DNA from: Parasegetibacter sp. NRK P23
GTDB taxonomy: Bacteria; Bacteroidota; Bacteroidia; Chitinophagales; Chitinophagaceae
NCBI RefSeq assembly: GCF_023721715.1
Contig: NZ_JAMDLG010000001.1
Coordinates: 995,889 to 1,059,888, forward strand
Direction: 5' to 3'
Length of the DNA stretch: 64,000 nt
The notes under the pieces are model-generated. The model was not told where the DNA came from, searched no databases, and worked only from the letters and a program-made list of their open reading frames with translations. Both the position numbers and the translations under genes were made by a program. This document shows positions 15,275-24,806 of this stretch, one piece after another (within the stretch, counting starts at the first letter, position 1; every line of letters begins with the position of its first letter).

Positions 15275-18046
15275 TTATTCGGAATAGGCATGGAAATAAG
15301 CTGAAAGCGCCTGGCGCGCTTTGGCGGCGTCGGCCATGGGAGTAGCTTCCAGGGCGCCGGTATTTTGTGGTTTCATCAACGCTTCCAACGCGGTGCGTCC
15401 CCTGCTGGAAACGCCGCCCTGCATGGATTCCACCGTACCTTTCGTGGTGAGTCTTTTGCCGAGGTTCCATAAGAAGGCGATGCCTTCACGGATACCGAGA
15501 TCATCTTTGGGGTGCACGTTTTTATCTTTGTACGCATTCGTAAGTTTATCTTCGTGAGGTGGTTCGAATGCGATAAGCGCCGGAATATTCAGAATACCCT
15601 TTCCATAAAGATTTTCTTTCCAATCCGCGGCGGGCGCACGCGCTGTTTGCCGCAGGCAATACCGGAACGCTTCGGGTATCATCCATTTTTCCGAATAAGC
15701 GGCGAGTCTTTCATGGTGGGCGGCTTTCCACATGGCCGCGGCGGAGGCCACATGCGGGGTGGCGTAACTTGTTCCGCTGCCATACACCATAATTTCCCGG
15801 CCATCCTTATCAATGAACGGCACATAAACATCTTCGCCGGGGGCGGCCACATCCACTTCTTTCCCATAACTGGAACCCTTCCAGGGTTGCTCATCGGGGT
15901 TTACGGCGGCCACGGCAATGGTTCCGGGATATAGCGCTGGAGCTATCACCATTTCCACTTCATTGCCGGCGGCGCATACCCATATCAGTCCGGCATCATA
16001 AGCCATCTTCGCCACCCTCGCGATCATGGGGCGGGGATAACTTCCCATGCACATGAAGGCCACATCCACCTCGTTCAATACGGCATGGTTGATGGCATCG
16101 GCCAATTCTTTTCCCCTTCCGATCAATATAACGGATTTGGCTATGCGATAGGGAATAAGGGTTTGAAGTAATTTACCATTGCGCACCAGCATCCCGAGGT
16201 TACCGTCTCCGGTATACTGTGCATTCACACCTCCGATTACCAGGCTGGCGGTGCGGGTACCATGACCCGGGAACTTAAGCAGCCATTTACTGTGTGAATC
16301 AACGGCATCATCATCTTCATCAATGAAGTCCATGTCTTCCAGGAAATTGTACCCGTTCTTAACTTTGCCATGCAGAGAATACCCGGTATCAAGTTGCGCG
16401 ATCTTCATGAAAGGGAGTAACTGGTCCACATTATCCCAGCATTTTTTCTCCCGGAGTTCCCGTTCGACGCGCTCGGCTTCCGTTTCATTTTTCACTATGA
16501 AAGGTGGATAAACGGCATCCCAGTTCCAGCGGCGCAGCCGCGCCAGGTCGTTGTTGTCGATATGTGGTTTGCTCAACTTCGCATCTTTCCATCGTTTTAT
16601 AAACTCTGGTTCATTTTCCTTCGCGGAGCCATCGTTGAAAATGAAACTCTCCTCCTGCCCGGTGGCCATTCCTCCCATATTTGTTTCCGATAGTCCAACA
16701 TCGGTATAGGCCGGAAGGTCGGGTGTGCAGCTTTCCACCTGCGGCAGGGCCTCCAGTGCTGCGGCCAGTTCATACGGAGGCGTGGCACTCCGCACCGTGA
16801 GGTATTTGTAGCGCCGCAGTTCGGGATCAGAACTGAGCGGGAACAACGGTTCCAGTTGCACAAAACCATCAATGTATTTGCCGGGATCTTCTATAAAATC
16901 ATCGAACAAAGCATCGTTGCCGGAAAGTTCCATTTCAAAATACAGTGTACCACCTTGTGCAGGCGGCAAAGCATCGGCGGGAGCGCTTTCTGTTTTAACG
17001 GACCTGGCGGGTTGCGTACTGCGTGGTGCGGGCTCAGTCTGGGCCACACCCAATAATTGCTGGCGGTAGGGTTCCATATCAGGAGGAATTGAGATTGAAC
17101 GAATTGCTTTTACGATGCTGCTTACGCGGATGCCTTCATTGCCGATCCAGTCTATCACATCGTCTGTATCACCAGCCTGCACGGGCAGGCCATCTTTGCG
17201 GAGCCACTGTCCTTTGTCGTTTCTCCGCGGCACGCCGCTGTGGTGCAGCGCCACCACCTGACCGGTACCCAATCCCACCACCATGCTACCGGAAGAGCCG
17301 GGCAGTGTATCGGATTCATAGATAAGGAAATTATCGGTCAGCGTGATCATCCGGATATCTTTCAGCACGATCTTTTTGTAGTCGCCCGCGGGGTGCTGGA
17401 TCACAATGCAGTTCTCTCCTTCCACAATTTTGCCGAGGGTTTCATCGAAGCGGGTATAGGGAAAATCCGTGATGGGAATACCATTGTCGGAAATCTCATC
17501 CACCGCCACGATCGTGAAATCGAGGCCGCTATAGGGCACCATGATGTTCTTTTCAAGCGAAGAGCTCATGAAGAACTTTTCAGGCTTCAGCCTGAAACTT
17601 ACCGGCGCCGTAACACCACCTTTACCGGTGAGTTCATAGGAGAACTGCGCCACGGAATGCGCGGCCGCGGCGGCATCGGGAAAAACATGGTGGTTGGTAA
17701 TGAGCAGTCCGGGCGCGATGAGAAAACCCGTTCCGAAGCCGGAACCGCCGAAAGGACTCGAAATGGTGATTCTGCATACCGATTCAGATAGACGGAGCAG
17801 TTCGCGGATGATAAACACATCCTGGAAATTGGGCACCCCGTTGATGCGTTCAATGGCCTGGTCGGGCGGCAGGCCTTCCCGCTCCATACGCAACGCAAGT
17901 CGGTCGCGGTTGTGCGGAATTTCCGTGAGGGGAATACTACCCTTCCGGTTATGGTAGATGCCGCTCCTGATGAGTTCTATCTCCTGTAAGCTCGCGGAGT
18001 AGCGGTCGGACGCGTAATTCGCCAGGTCCTTTTTTACCTGTTCCAT
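15275..18046 (-). CDS. Dual serine protease: trypsin-like (S1) plus subtilisin-like (S8) domains
   Basis: 923 residues with no signal peptide or membrane helix. After a helical N-terminus (1-90) comes a V8/trypsin-like domain (about 92-300): GTGFLIAPGLLITNHHVF (His 120), LDFTIV (Asp 176) and PGSSGS (Ser 252). A linker rich in Pro/Ala and a globular part (365-450) lead to a subtilase domain (about 540-820): QLDTG (Asp 553), FPGHGT (His 595), AAGNE (Asn 695) and GTSYATP (Ser 760). Both triads look complete, so both domains could be active. It is the first gene of a three-gene operon with an M19-like hydrolase and a Cache-type membrane protein. The start MEQVKKDL was preferred; an ATG at 18082 would add 12 residues. 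Its role is unknown; a cytoplasmic dual protease suggests a stress or conflict function (inference). Confidence 0.85.
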   Translation of the reverse strand: MEQVKKDLANYASDRYSASLQEIELIRSGIYHNRKGSIPLTEIPHNRDRLALRMEREGLPPDQAIERINGVPNFQDVFIIRELLRLSESVCRITISSPFGGSGFGTGFLIAPGLLITNHHVFPDAAAAAHSVAQFSYELTGKGGVTAPVSFRLKPEKFFMSSSLEKNIMVPYSGLDFTIVAVDEISDNGIPITDFPYTRFDETLGKIVEGENCIVIQHPAGDYKKIVLKDIRMITLTDNFLIYESDTLPGSSGSMVVGLGTGQVVALHHSGVPRRNDKGQWLRKDGLPVQAGDTDDVIDWIGNEGIRVSSIVKAIRSISIPPDMEPYRQQLLGVAQTEPAPRSTQPARSVKTESAPADALPPAQGGTLYFEMELSGNDALFDDFIEDPGKYIDGFVQLEPLFPLSSDPELRRYKYLTVRSATPPYELAAALEALPQVESCTPDLPAYTDVGLSETNMGGMATGQEESFIFNDGSAKENEPEFIKRWKDAKLSKPHIDNNDLARLRRWNWDAVYPPFIVKNETEAERVERELREKKCWDNVDQLLPFMKIAQLDTGYSLHGKVKNGYNFLEDMDFIDEDDDAVDSHSKWLLKFPGHGTRTASLVIGGVNAQYTGDGNLGMLVRNGKLLQTLIPYRIAKSVILIGRGKELADAINHAVLNEVDVAFMCMGSYPRPMIARVAKMAYDAGLIWVCAAGNEVEMVIAPALYPGTIAVAAVNPDEQPWKGSSYGKEVDVAAPGEDVYVPFIDKDGREIMVYGSGTSYATPHVASAAAMWKAAHHERLAAYSEKWMIPEAFRYCLRQTARAPAADWKENLYGKGILNIPALIAFEPPHEDKLTNAYKDKNVHPKDDLGIREGIAFLWNLGKRLTTKGTVESMQGGVSSRGRTALEALMKPQNTGALEATPMADAAKARQALSAYFHAYSE

Positions 18047-18193
18047 GTATGGACATGTTAGGGTGAGGCGCAGGATATACATACGCCGGTGCTACCAAAC
18101 AGAACGGAACGGTGTAATTTCCAGGGAGAGGGGATTGAATGACGCTAAAGATAACAGGTTAAGGTGGGTTTGTCAATACCACTAAAAGGGGGG

Positions 18194-19177
18194 TTATTGT
18201 CCGCCCGTACGGGAACGGAGCTGACCGGGAGAAACACCATGGTGCCGGGTGAACAGTTCTATAAAATGGCTCACCTTTTCATAATTCAGGCGGAACGCCA
18301 CCTCCGACACACGCAGGTCGCCGGAGGAGAGCAATGCCCTTGCGGCCTCCATTTTCTTTTTGATATAGTATTCATAAATACCGGAGCCAAAGGCTTTCCT
18401 GAACCTTCTTTTAAGCGTGGATTCACTCATGGCGAATTTGCGGGCCATTGTTTCAATAGCGGGTAACTTTCCGAAGACGCTGGTGTCGAGGATTTCTTTC
18501 AGCGCGTCCATTTGTTCATCCGCCGGTTGAGACGCAGGCTCCGGCAACAACTGGTGCACCACGAAATCAAGCAGTTCAAACGTCCGCGATTTTACCAGAA
18601 TACTACCCCCTGCACCTCTGTGCACATCAGAAGCGATCGCGTTCAGCAAGGCATGGTAAAAAACGCTGTTCCCCACCTGCATCTTTCTGGCACTGTTTTC
18701 ATTGAACAGTTGCATCCAGGCTTCACGCAGTGCTATTTCTTCCGGATTATCATACTGAAGCCGGAACCATTCTTCGGTTACCAGTAATTCTATTATCCTT
18801 ACTTCCGCGCCGCCCTCAAGGTGAATGGTACCGCGGAAAGTATTGGCGAAAATGAAGAGCTCATTCACATCAGACTGTATGATTTCAGCAGAACCGTTAT
18901 TCATCCGCAACAGCGGAATACTCTGCAGGCATAGGATACTGAACGATCTTTCCGCGCCGGTTTTTATCCCGGGAAGATGAAAGCTTACAGCTTCGCTTAG
19001 CTCGTAGTTCCAATTCCGGATCAGTAAGCCAGGCTCCGCTTCTTTCACAAATACATATCCATGGCCCAATGAATGATGAAGATGAAAATAATGAGGGTGG
19101 TACTGCGTACCAATAGTATGCATAAAATTCCCGGGAACACAATGCTCCCTGAATACAGACGGGATGTTCCATTCCAT
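18194..19177 (-). CDS. AraC-family transcriptional regulator
   Basis: 327 residues. The C-terminal 100 residues form the paired helix-turn-helix of the AraC/XylS family, seen in MARKFAMSESTLKRRFRKAF and in the second motif VAFRLNYEKVSHFIELFTRH. The N-terminal 220 residues do not match a ligand domain that I can name. It lies downstream of no other gene on its strand and is divergent from the T9SS protein gene across about 300 bp, so that gene is a plausible target. A perfect 7-bp inverted repeat 50 bp upstream of its start could be an autoregulatory site. The signal it responds to is unknown. Confidence 0.88.
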   Translation of the reverse strand: MEWNIPSVFREHCVPGNFMHTIGTQYHPHYFHLHHSLGHGYVFVKEAEPGLLIRNWNYELSEAVSFHLPGIKTGAERSFSILCLQSIPLLRMNNGSAEIIQSDVNELFIFANTFRGTIHLEGGAEVRIIELLVTEEWFRLQYDNPEEIALREAWMQLFNENSARKMQVGNSVFYHALLNAIASDVHRGAGGSILVKSRTFELLDFVVHQLLPEPASQPADEQMDALKEILDTSVFGKLPAIETMARKFAMSESTLKRRFRKAFGSGIYEYYIKKKMEAARALLSSGDLRVSEVAFRLNYEKVSHFIELFTRHHGVSPGQLRSRTGGQ

Positions 19178-19481
19178 AGCACAAGGTTTTTTTCGATTGA
19201 CCCAATAGCGGTATTTTTTGAACGGAATCAGGTATGATGTGACCTGATCTTTTACATAATTTCATAACAGCAACAAGTAGCCGCTAAATGGTCCGGAAGA
19301 TGACACCGGTCTAAAAAGAGTGGTTGATCCTTATCTTAAAATTAAAGAAGTAAATCTGAAAAAAGCACCGGTATTCTTTTCCGGTCAAAAAATTCTCTAA
19401 CCTCTTTCCCCATTCTATCGTGCGCTTTTTTCCGGACAAACCGGACAGGACAACTATTGCCTTAACGAAAACCTGATTCGA
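19178..19481. other. Divergent promoter region between the AraC regulator and the T9SS protein
   Basis: 304 bp without a gene. It holds an inverted repeat at 19227-19248 (ATCAGGT and ACCTGAT, 8-bp spacer) and, nearer the T9SS gene, two direct copies of CCGGACA close to 19434-19450. No confident promoter box was found on either strand. Confidence 0.45.
19227..19248. promoter_or_regulatory. Inverted repeat, possible regulator site
   Basis: ATCAGGT and ACCTGAT form a perfect 7-bp inverted repeat with an 8-bp spacer, about 50 bp upstream of the AraC-type gene. The position suits an operator, but no second copy was found to support it. Confidence 0.3.
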
Positions 19482-22412
19482 ATGAAAAAGTTTTACACGT
19501 TTAAAATTATTACATCAGTACTTTGCCTTGCATTTTTCCACTTTTCCCAGGCGCAGAATGGCGCCCCATGTTACAAACCGGTAATTGGCGCAGCGAAAGG
19601 ATTCGCTTCAATAGATGCGGGTGTGAGCATTGGTTTCACCTCCGGAAATACACCGGACAAACTCATCAACGGCAATACAGCAGACTACGCTGAAATAGAC
19701 GATCTACTGGCCCTTGTTTCAGGAAAAGGTGTTGCGGTGACCGATTCGTTAAACACTTATCCTGCCGGGTGGCACGCCGGCTTCGTGGTGGAAACCGGAA
19801 ACGACGCGTTGTTAAACGCTGATGTGTTGAACGGGATGCAGATCCAGACCTATAACAATGGCGCTGCCGCCGAAACATTCACGGTAGTAAACGGCACCTC
19901 CGTGACCCTGCTGAATGGCAGCATCCCGGGAAAGATTTACCTCAGTTTCCCCACTACACAGGCCTTCGACGAAATAAGGCTGATCAAGGGCACGCTGGCC
20001 AATCTTTCCGTGGGCACCACACTCCGCATCTATTATGCCATGGCCTTTGATCCGGCCTGTGGCTACAACGAAAACAACACCATCTGTTACGACCAGATCG
20101 CCGGGAACGGCTCCATCGTAAACTTTAACGGCGGACTGCTTACAACGCTGGCAACACTGGCCGATCCGGGCAACCTGACCGATGGCAACCGGGAAACCTA
20201 CGCCACCATGGTACTTCCCGTACGCGCCAGCCTGCTCACCACATCACCCTATGTGGGCGTTACCAGTTTACAGGAAGTGTATCCCGGCGGGCACAAAGCG
20301 GGCTTCCGCGTGCAAACCAGCACCGGCCTGCTTGATGCCACACTATTGAATAGCCTAAGCATTCAAACTTATCTCCATGGCGTGTTGCAGGACCAGGCAG
20401 TGGTGGGAACATCAGGGCTGGTAAACGTAAACCTGCTGGCCGGCCCCACGGCAGTTCAGGAAGTGGCTATTACCACCACCATTGGAAAACCATTCAACGA
20501 GGTAAGGCTTGTTCAAACCGGGACCTCAGCAGCCATCAATACGCTCAGGATATTCGAGGCTTTTGAAAGCGGCCCTTCCTGTACCGATTGCAGAACAGCC
20601 ATCACCACGGGCGCCGCCGCGCCTTATCTGGGCAACCGGCTCACGGGAGACCGGGATCCTGGTCTGGGCGTTTACCAGCGGGAGACATTACTGGGCATTA
20701 CGATCGGAGCCTCCCTTGATAATCCTGGCAATATTGTGACACCATCGCTCACAGACTCCGTTCACTATGATGCGGTAGTTGGCGTGGGTGCAGGATTTCG
20801 CATGACCGTTGGCGTTACCGGCGGCGCAGATTATCCTGCCGGCACGGTAGCAGGGTTCGCGGTATCCGTTGGAAGTGGGTTATTGGAAGCCAATGTAATT
20901 GGCGGCTTTACCATCAAATTATACAGAGACAACAGCGTAAGCCCTGTTCAAACCATCAGCGGCGGATCACTTGTAAACCTGGGCTTACTCACTGGCGGCA
21001 GCAGCATCAATTTCATTGGAGGAGAATCAACAGTAGCCTTCGATGAAATAGAAATCGAATACCAGTCGCTCATCTCAGCGGGGCCGGATATCAAAGTATA
21101 TTACGCATATGCTCAATTAGATACCGATGGAGACGGCACCGCCGACTGTCTGGAAGTTTGCCCGGCAGGAGATGATGCGGTGGACTCCGATGGAGATGGC
21201 ACACCAGATGCCTGCGATGCCTGCAATACCGTAAATCCCAAATCACCCTATATTGACCACGATGGTGATACCAGTCCGGATGCCTGCGACACGGATTCTG
21301 ACGGTGATGGTATTCCAGATGCCACGGAAGACACCAACGGAGACGGCGATCCCACCAACGATGATGCCGATGGAGATGGCATCCCCAATTATATAGACCT
21401 GGACAGTGACAACGACGGCATTCTGGACGCGGTGGAAACCGCCGCTGATACAGACGGAGACGGCGTTCCCAACTTCCTCGATCTCGACAGCGACAATGAC
21501 GGGTTATTCGACCTCACTGAAAATGGCATATCTGGCGCGGCGGACCTGAACAACGATGGTGTGCTGGATGGCCCCGATGACGACAACGATGGCATCATGA
21601 ACAGCGTGGACCAGGCGCCTTCCGTGTATGGCTCACCCGCACATCCCGCACCACAACAATCCGATGCCGACGGCATCCCCGATTACCTGGACCTTGATAG
21701 CGACAACAACGGCACATTCGATATCGTGGAAGCAGGAGGAAGCAACCTTGATGCCAATAACGATGGCGAAATTGACGACACCAACGATGCCGACGGCGAT
21801 GGCATCATGGACGCCACAGACAGGAACGATACCGTATTCGGCTCTCCAGGCGGCACCATATTGCCGGTTACGCTCGTCAACTTTACCGCTGCACTTAAAA
21901 ACAATACGGCGGTGCTGCAATGGACCACCACCTACGAACAACACAGCAGTCACTTCAATATAGAAAAGAAAACCAGGGAATACGACTGGAGACAGGTTGG
22001 AAAAGTGCAGGCCGCCGGCAACAGTGAAACCCCAATCGATTACACATTCACCGATGATGCCCCGGGAGCCGGCGTAATAAAGTATCGCCTTAAAATGGCC
22101 GATCTTGATGGCACGTTCACTTATTCCCCGGTAAGGACGATCTACAACGGAAACGCCGGTACGGCGGTGGTATTCCCCAACCCGGTAACCAATGGAAGCT
22201 TCCAGCTCACCACCGGCAATTTCAGCGGACAGGTCACCATACGCATCGCGGACCTGAACGGAAGAGTGGTGAAACAGGTGAACAGGGTTATGCGGCCAGG
22301 CGATGTACTGCCCATCTCCACGAACGGACTTTCCGCGCAACTGTACTCCATTCATGTGGTCGGAGGAAACGGGGAACAATTACTGAACACGAAGATTATA
22401 TTAAGAAACTAG
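19482..22412 (+). CDS. Secreted surface protein with three adhesin-like repeats, calcium-binding Asp repeats and T9SS signal
   Basis: 976 residues. A signal peptide (1-24, ending SQAQ) is followed by three related modules of about 165-185 residues (to about 545), each with a YPAG-x-AGF-like motif and ending in a stretch of the type FDEIRL...LRIYYA. Residues 546-786 are thrombospondin-type-3-like repeats, for example DSDGDGTPDACD and DLDSDNDGILDA, which bind calcium. A fibronectin-like segment with LPVTLVNFTAAL follows, and the C-terminal 80 residues (from VVFPNPVTNGSF) are a type A sorting domain for the type IX secretion system. The protein should be exported and anchored or released at the cell surface. 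Adhesion or matrix function is inferred from architecture. A strong terminator follows, and the AraC regulator is divergent. Confidence 0.85.
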   Translation: MKKFYTFKIITSVLCLAFFHFSQAQNGAPCYKPVIGAAKGFASIDAGVSIGFTSGNTPDKLINGNTADYAEIDDLLALVSGKGVAVTDSLNTYPAGWHAGFVVETGNDALLNADVLNGMQIQTYNNGAAAETFTVVNGTSVTLLNGSIPGKIYLSFPTTQAFDEIRLIKGTLANLSVGTTLRIYYAMAFDPACGYNENNTICYDQIAGNGSIVNFNGGLLTTLATLADPGNLTDGNRETYATMVLPVRASLLTTSPYVGVTSLQEVYPGGHKAGFRVQTSTGLLDATLLNSLSIQTYLHGVLQDQAVVGTSGLVNVNLLAGPTAVQEVAITTTIGKPFNEVRLVQTGTSAAINTLRIFEAFESGPSCTDCRTAITTGAAAPYLGNRLTGDRDPGLGVYQRETLLGITIGASLDNPGNIVTPSLTDSVHYDAVVGVGAGFRMTVGVTGGADYPAGTVAGFAVSVGSGLLEANVIGGFTIKLYRDNSVSPVQTISGGSLVNLGLLTGGSSINFIGGESTVAFDEIEIEYQSLISAGPDIKVYYAYAQLDTDGDGTADCLEVCPAGDDAVDSDGDGTPDACDACNTVNPKSPYIDHDGDTSPDACDTDSDGDGIPDATEDTNGDGDPTNDDADGDGIPNYIDLDSDNDGILDAVETAADTDGDGVPNFLDLDSDNDGLFDLTENGISGAADLNNDGVLDGPDDDNDGIMNSVDQAPSVYGSPAHPAPQQSDADGIPDYLDLDSDNNGTFDIVEAGGSNLDANNDGEIDDTNDADGDGIMDATDRNDTVFGSPGGTILPVTLVNFTAALKNNTAVLQWTTTYEQHSSHFNIEKKTREYDWRQVGKVQAAGNSETPIDYTFTDDAPGAGVIKYRLKMADLDGTFTYSPVRTIYNGNAGTAVVFPNPVTNGSFQLTTGNFSGQVTIRIADLNGRVVKQVNRVMRPGDVLPISTNGLSAQLYSIHVVGGNGEQLLNTKIILRN

Positions 22413-22442
22413 CAGGATAGGTTCCACGAAAACCCAGGAAAT

Positions 22443-22480
22443 AAGGCGTATCATCCCAATTGATACGCCTTCCTGTTTTT
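22443..22480 (+). terminator. Intrinsic terminator after the T9SS protein gene
   Basis: A perfect 11-bp stem (AAGGCGTATCA with TGATACGCCTT, 7-base loop) is followed by CCTGTTTTT on the plus strand. It lies 30 bp past the stop codon and reaches the end of the convergent crtY gene, so it may also slow transcription from that side, though the minus strand lacks a good T run. Confidence 0.85.
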
Positions 22481-23627
22481 AAAATAATTCTTTCAAGGCG
22501 GCCCGAAGGAAAGGCATTGTAGGTAGCCTGCGCATGATGTCCAAATCCTCCGGGAAAGAAGTTTTATTGTCCAGGAAACGCAGTACCCTGGCGGCATTGC
22601 CCTTTTTGAAAAGATCGGTGAAAATATCGGCTCCTTCTAATGTACGGTGCCGGAGGATATGCAGCAGCACGCTGTCGTAAAAACGGAACCTGGCGGGCAT
22701 TCCGCCTGCGGCGGAAGGATGAACATTGTCCCGTAGTGCTTCCACCAAACGCAGGCTGTGTTCCTGAATATAACGGAAAGTGTATCCGCTGGATGCTTTT
22801 GTTTGTCCGCCCGCGGTACCGGTATAAATGATGTTTCCTTCGGAAACGGGAAACCTGAAATTGGTCATGGGGATTACCCCGAACTCCTCTTCTTCCACTG
22901 TATAATCATTCAGTTTCAGAAAGGAAGCGATGTAGTTGCGGAGCTGTTCATCATACACTTCGGGCTCCAATAAACTGGCCGTAAACAAAGTGTATTCCAC
23001 CAACGCTTTTGTTTCCGTTAACGGCAACACATAAACGAAAGTAGACCCTTCTTCCTGCCCCACGCGGAAATCCATCAGCGTAGCTTTTGCCGGATGGAAA
23101 GCCGGACTGGCGGCTTCAATGATCCATCCTTTAAAATGTTGTAACAGGTAGTGTTGCTTATCCGAAACTTCAGGTTGTGCCGGAAGAATACTGTTGAACA
23201 CATACCTTGCGGTGAACGCCTCTCCCCCCGCAATTACGGAAGCCATTCCTGCGGGGGCGTTATAAATAGCAGTTATAGGCGCGTAAAGTACTGTTATGGC
23301 CGGATCACCCGCGATCTTCTCCATGCAATACGCGTAAAACGTGGCGGAGCGGATCATTTTATATTGATAAGGCTTGATATCAAGCTCACCACCTTTCCAA
23401 GTATTGCTGAAAAAAGAAACGGTTGGCCAGGTATGCGCCACAACGGGCTCAAATAAACCGGGCTTTGTTTCCCAGAAGCACCAGGTTCGGTCGTTGCCCT
23501 GCTTCGGGGCTTTGTCGACCAGTAATATCTTCTTCCCTTTGGTAAGACCGGCTTCCTGTAAATGGATCAGCAAACTAAGTCCGGCGCAACCGGCGCCCGC
23601 GATGATATAATCGAAATCTTTTTCCAC
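22479..23627 (-). CDS. crtY: Lycopene beta-cyclase (CrtY type)
   Basis: 382 residues. The N-terminal dinucleotide-binding motif YIIAGAGCAGLSLLIHLQEA and the GNDRTWCFWE segment identify the CrtY family of FAD-dependent lycopene cyclases, which close both ends of lycopene to give beta-carotene. The IIYTGTAGGQTKASSGYTF stretch is also typical. The start is a GTG that follows the crtZ stop codon directly (TGAGTG), so the two are probably translated together. The gene is last in the idi-crtZ-crtY run and convergent with the T9SS protein gene. Confidence 0.93.
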   Translation of the reverse strand: MEKDFDYIIAGAGCAGLSLLIHLQEAGLTKGKKILLVDKAPKQGNDRTWCFWETKPGLFEPVVAHTWPTVSFFSNTWKGGELDIKPYQYKMIRSATFYAYCMEKIAGDPAITVLYAPITAIYNAPAGMASVIAGGEAFTARYVFNSILPAQPEVSDKQHYLLQHFKGWIIEAASPAFHPAKATLMDFRVGQEEGSTFVYVLPLTETKALVEYTLFTASLLEPEVYDEQLRNYIASFLKLNDYTVEEEEFGVIPMTNFRFPVSEGNIIYTGTAGGQTKASSGYTFRYIQEHSLRLVEALRDNVHPSAAGGMPARFRFYDSVLLHILRHRTLEGADIFTDLFKKGNAARVLRFLDNKTSFPEDLDIMRRLPTMPFLRAALKELF

Positions 23628-24125
23628 TCAGGAAATGGATTCTTTCTTTTGAGCGGACTTGAAGCGAAGGTCCTTTTTCACTTTCTCCCAGTATTTTTTA
23701 TGCACGAGCAGCATGCCGAAAGATTCTCCTTCTTCTTTCTCCAGGTGTTTGTGGTGCATTTTATGGGCCCAACGGATAGCCTTCACATAAAGACTGTTGC
23801 TGCGGGAGAATATTTTTATCCGCTGGTGGATGATCACGTCGTGCACAAGAAAATAAGCGAACCCATATAGGGCGATGCCGAAGCCGATGGCGGCCAGCCA
23901 GTAAATATGTTTCGTTACCCCGATGTATATACTCATCCAGCTGGGGATGGAGAAGATCAGGAAGAACGCATCGTTCTTTTCGAAGAAACCGGGACCTTTT
24001 TTGTGGTGATCTTCATGCAGGTACCATAGAAATCCGTGCATCACGTATTTGTGGGTGAGCCAGGTGATGCCTTCCATTACGGCGAATGTGGCGAGCGTAA
24101 TACCTATCAGTACCATCCAGTTCAT
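23628..24125 (-). CDS. crtZ: Beta-carotene hydroxylase (CrtZ, fatty-acid-hydroxylase family)
   Basis: 165 residues with about four membrane helices. The histidine clusters expected for the di-iron site are present: HKYVMH, HEDHH, the HDVIIH region and HKMHHKH. CrtZ adds hydroxyls at C3 and C3' of beta-carotene, giving zeaxanthin by way of cryptoxanthin, in the inner membrane. It sits between idi and crtY on the same strand, directly next to crtY. No ketolase gene is seen, so zeaxanthin is the predicted end product of the genes present here. Confidence 0.93.
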   Translation of the reverse strand: MNWMVLIGITLATFAVMEGITWLTHKYVMHGFLWYLHEDHHKKGPGFFEKNDAFFLIFSIPSWMSIYIGVTKHIYWLAAIGFGIALYGFAYFLVHDVIIHQRIKIFSRSNSLYVKAIRWAHKMHHKHLEKEEGESFGMLLVHKKYWEKVKKDLRFKSAQKKESIS

Positions 24126-24171
24126 GCGTCAGGTTTTGATTAAAACAATCGATCGGGCATTTGGTTGAAGT

Positions 24172-24684
24172 TTACTCGCGCATCCATTCGAGCAGTTTCG
24201 GAAACGCGATATGGAACCAGGCGGTGTAGGCAGCCGGGTCTTGTTTCAGCGCTTCTTCGATGGCTTCGAGCGAGGCGTAGCGAATCGCGGAAACTTCGTT
24301 GGGATCAGGGTGCACTTCGCCATCGTAATTCCCCACGAAAACGTGATCGAATTCATGTTCGGTGAGGCCGTTATCGAACGGAGCCTTATAAATAAAATCG
24401 AATGCTTTATCCAGTTTTACGGAGAAACCCATTTCCTCTTTCAAGCGGCGTTCAGCGGCCATTTCCACTGATTCACCTGGTTCGGGATGACTACAGCAGG
24501 TATTGGTCCACAAACCACCGGAGTGGTATTTTCCAGGTGCGCGTTGTTGCAACAGGAGTTCTCCGTTGTTGTTGAAAATGAATACACTGAAGGCCCTGTG
24601 CAACAGCGCCTGGCGGTGCGCTTCCATTTTTTCCATTGTGCCGGTCTGTTCGTCCCTTTCGTTTACCAGAACTATTTCCTTCAT
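24172..24684 (-). CDS. idi: Isopentenyl-diphosphate delta-isomerase, type 1
   Basis: 170 residues, the usual length for the type 1 (Nudix-fold) enzyme. TNTCCSHPEPGES holds the catalytic Cys and metal-binding His, and the Nudix-like helix is RRLKEEMGF; HEFDHVFVG supplies further metal ligands. The enzyme interconverts isopentenyl and dimethylallyl diphosphate, supplying starter units for the carotenoids made by the neighbouring crt genes. It is the first gene of the minus-strand crt run, 46 bp before crtZ. Confidence 0.94.
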   Translation of the reverse strand: MKEIVLVNERDEQTGTMEKMEAHRQALLHRAFSVFIFNNNGELLLQQRAPGKYHSGGLWTNTCCSHPEPGESVEMAAERRLKEEMGFSVKLDKAFDFIYKAPFDNGLTEHEFDHVFVGNYDGEVHPDPNEVSAIRYASLEAIEEALKQDPAAYTAWFHIAFPKLLEWMRE

Positions 24685-24806
24685 CCTTCTTTTTTTAATG
24701 CCTTTTTTGCTTCCAGTATTGAAAAGCGGGCAGGCGTTTCCTATTTACAAATTAACGGTGCGAAGGTTGAAAAAAATCGGCAGAAACTGAAGCCGTTCGG
24801 AAAAAA

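Noticed and set aside
15261-15470. Upstream extension of the M19-like hydrolase
   Set aside because: It overlaps the end of the protease gene and encodes Arg/Gly-rich, non-conserved sequence.
21121-21840. Repetitive DNA rich in GATGG/GACGG-like units, considered as a CRISPR or satellite
   Set aside because: It is coding and translates to Asp-rich calcium-binding repeats in frame; there are no regular spacers.
24685-24806. TTAATTTG on the minus strand at 24748-24755 as the idi promoter
   Set aside because: One mismatch to the -7 box and no upstream -33 element; too weak to list.
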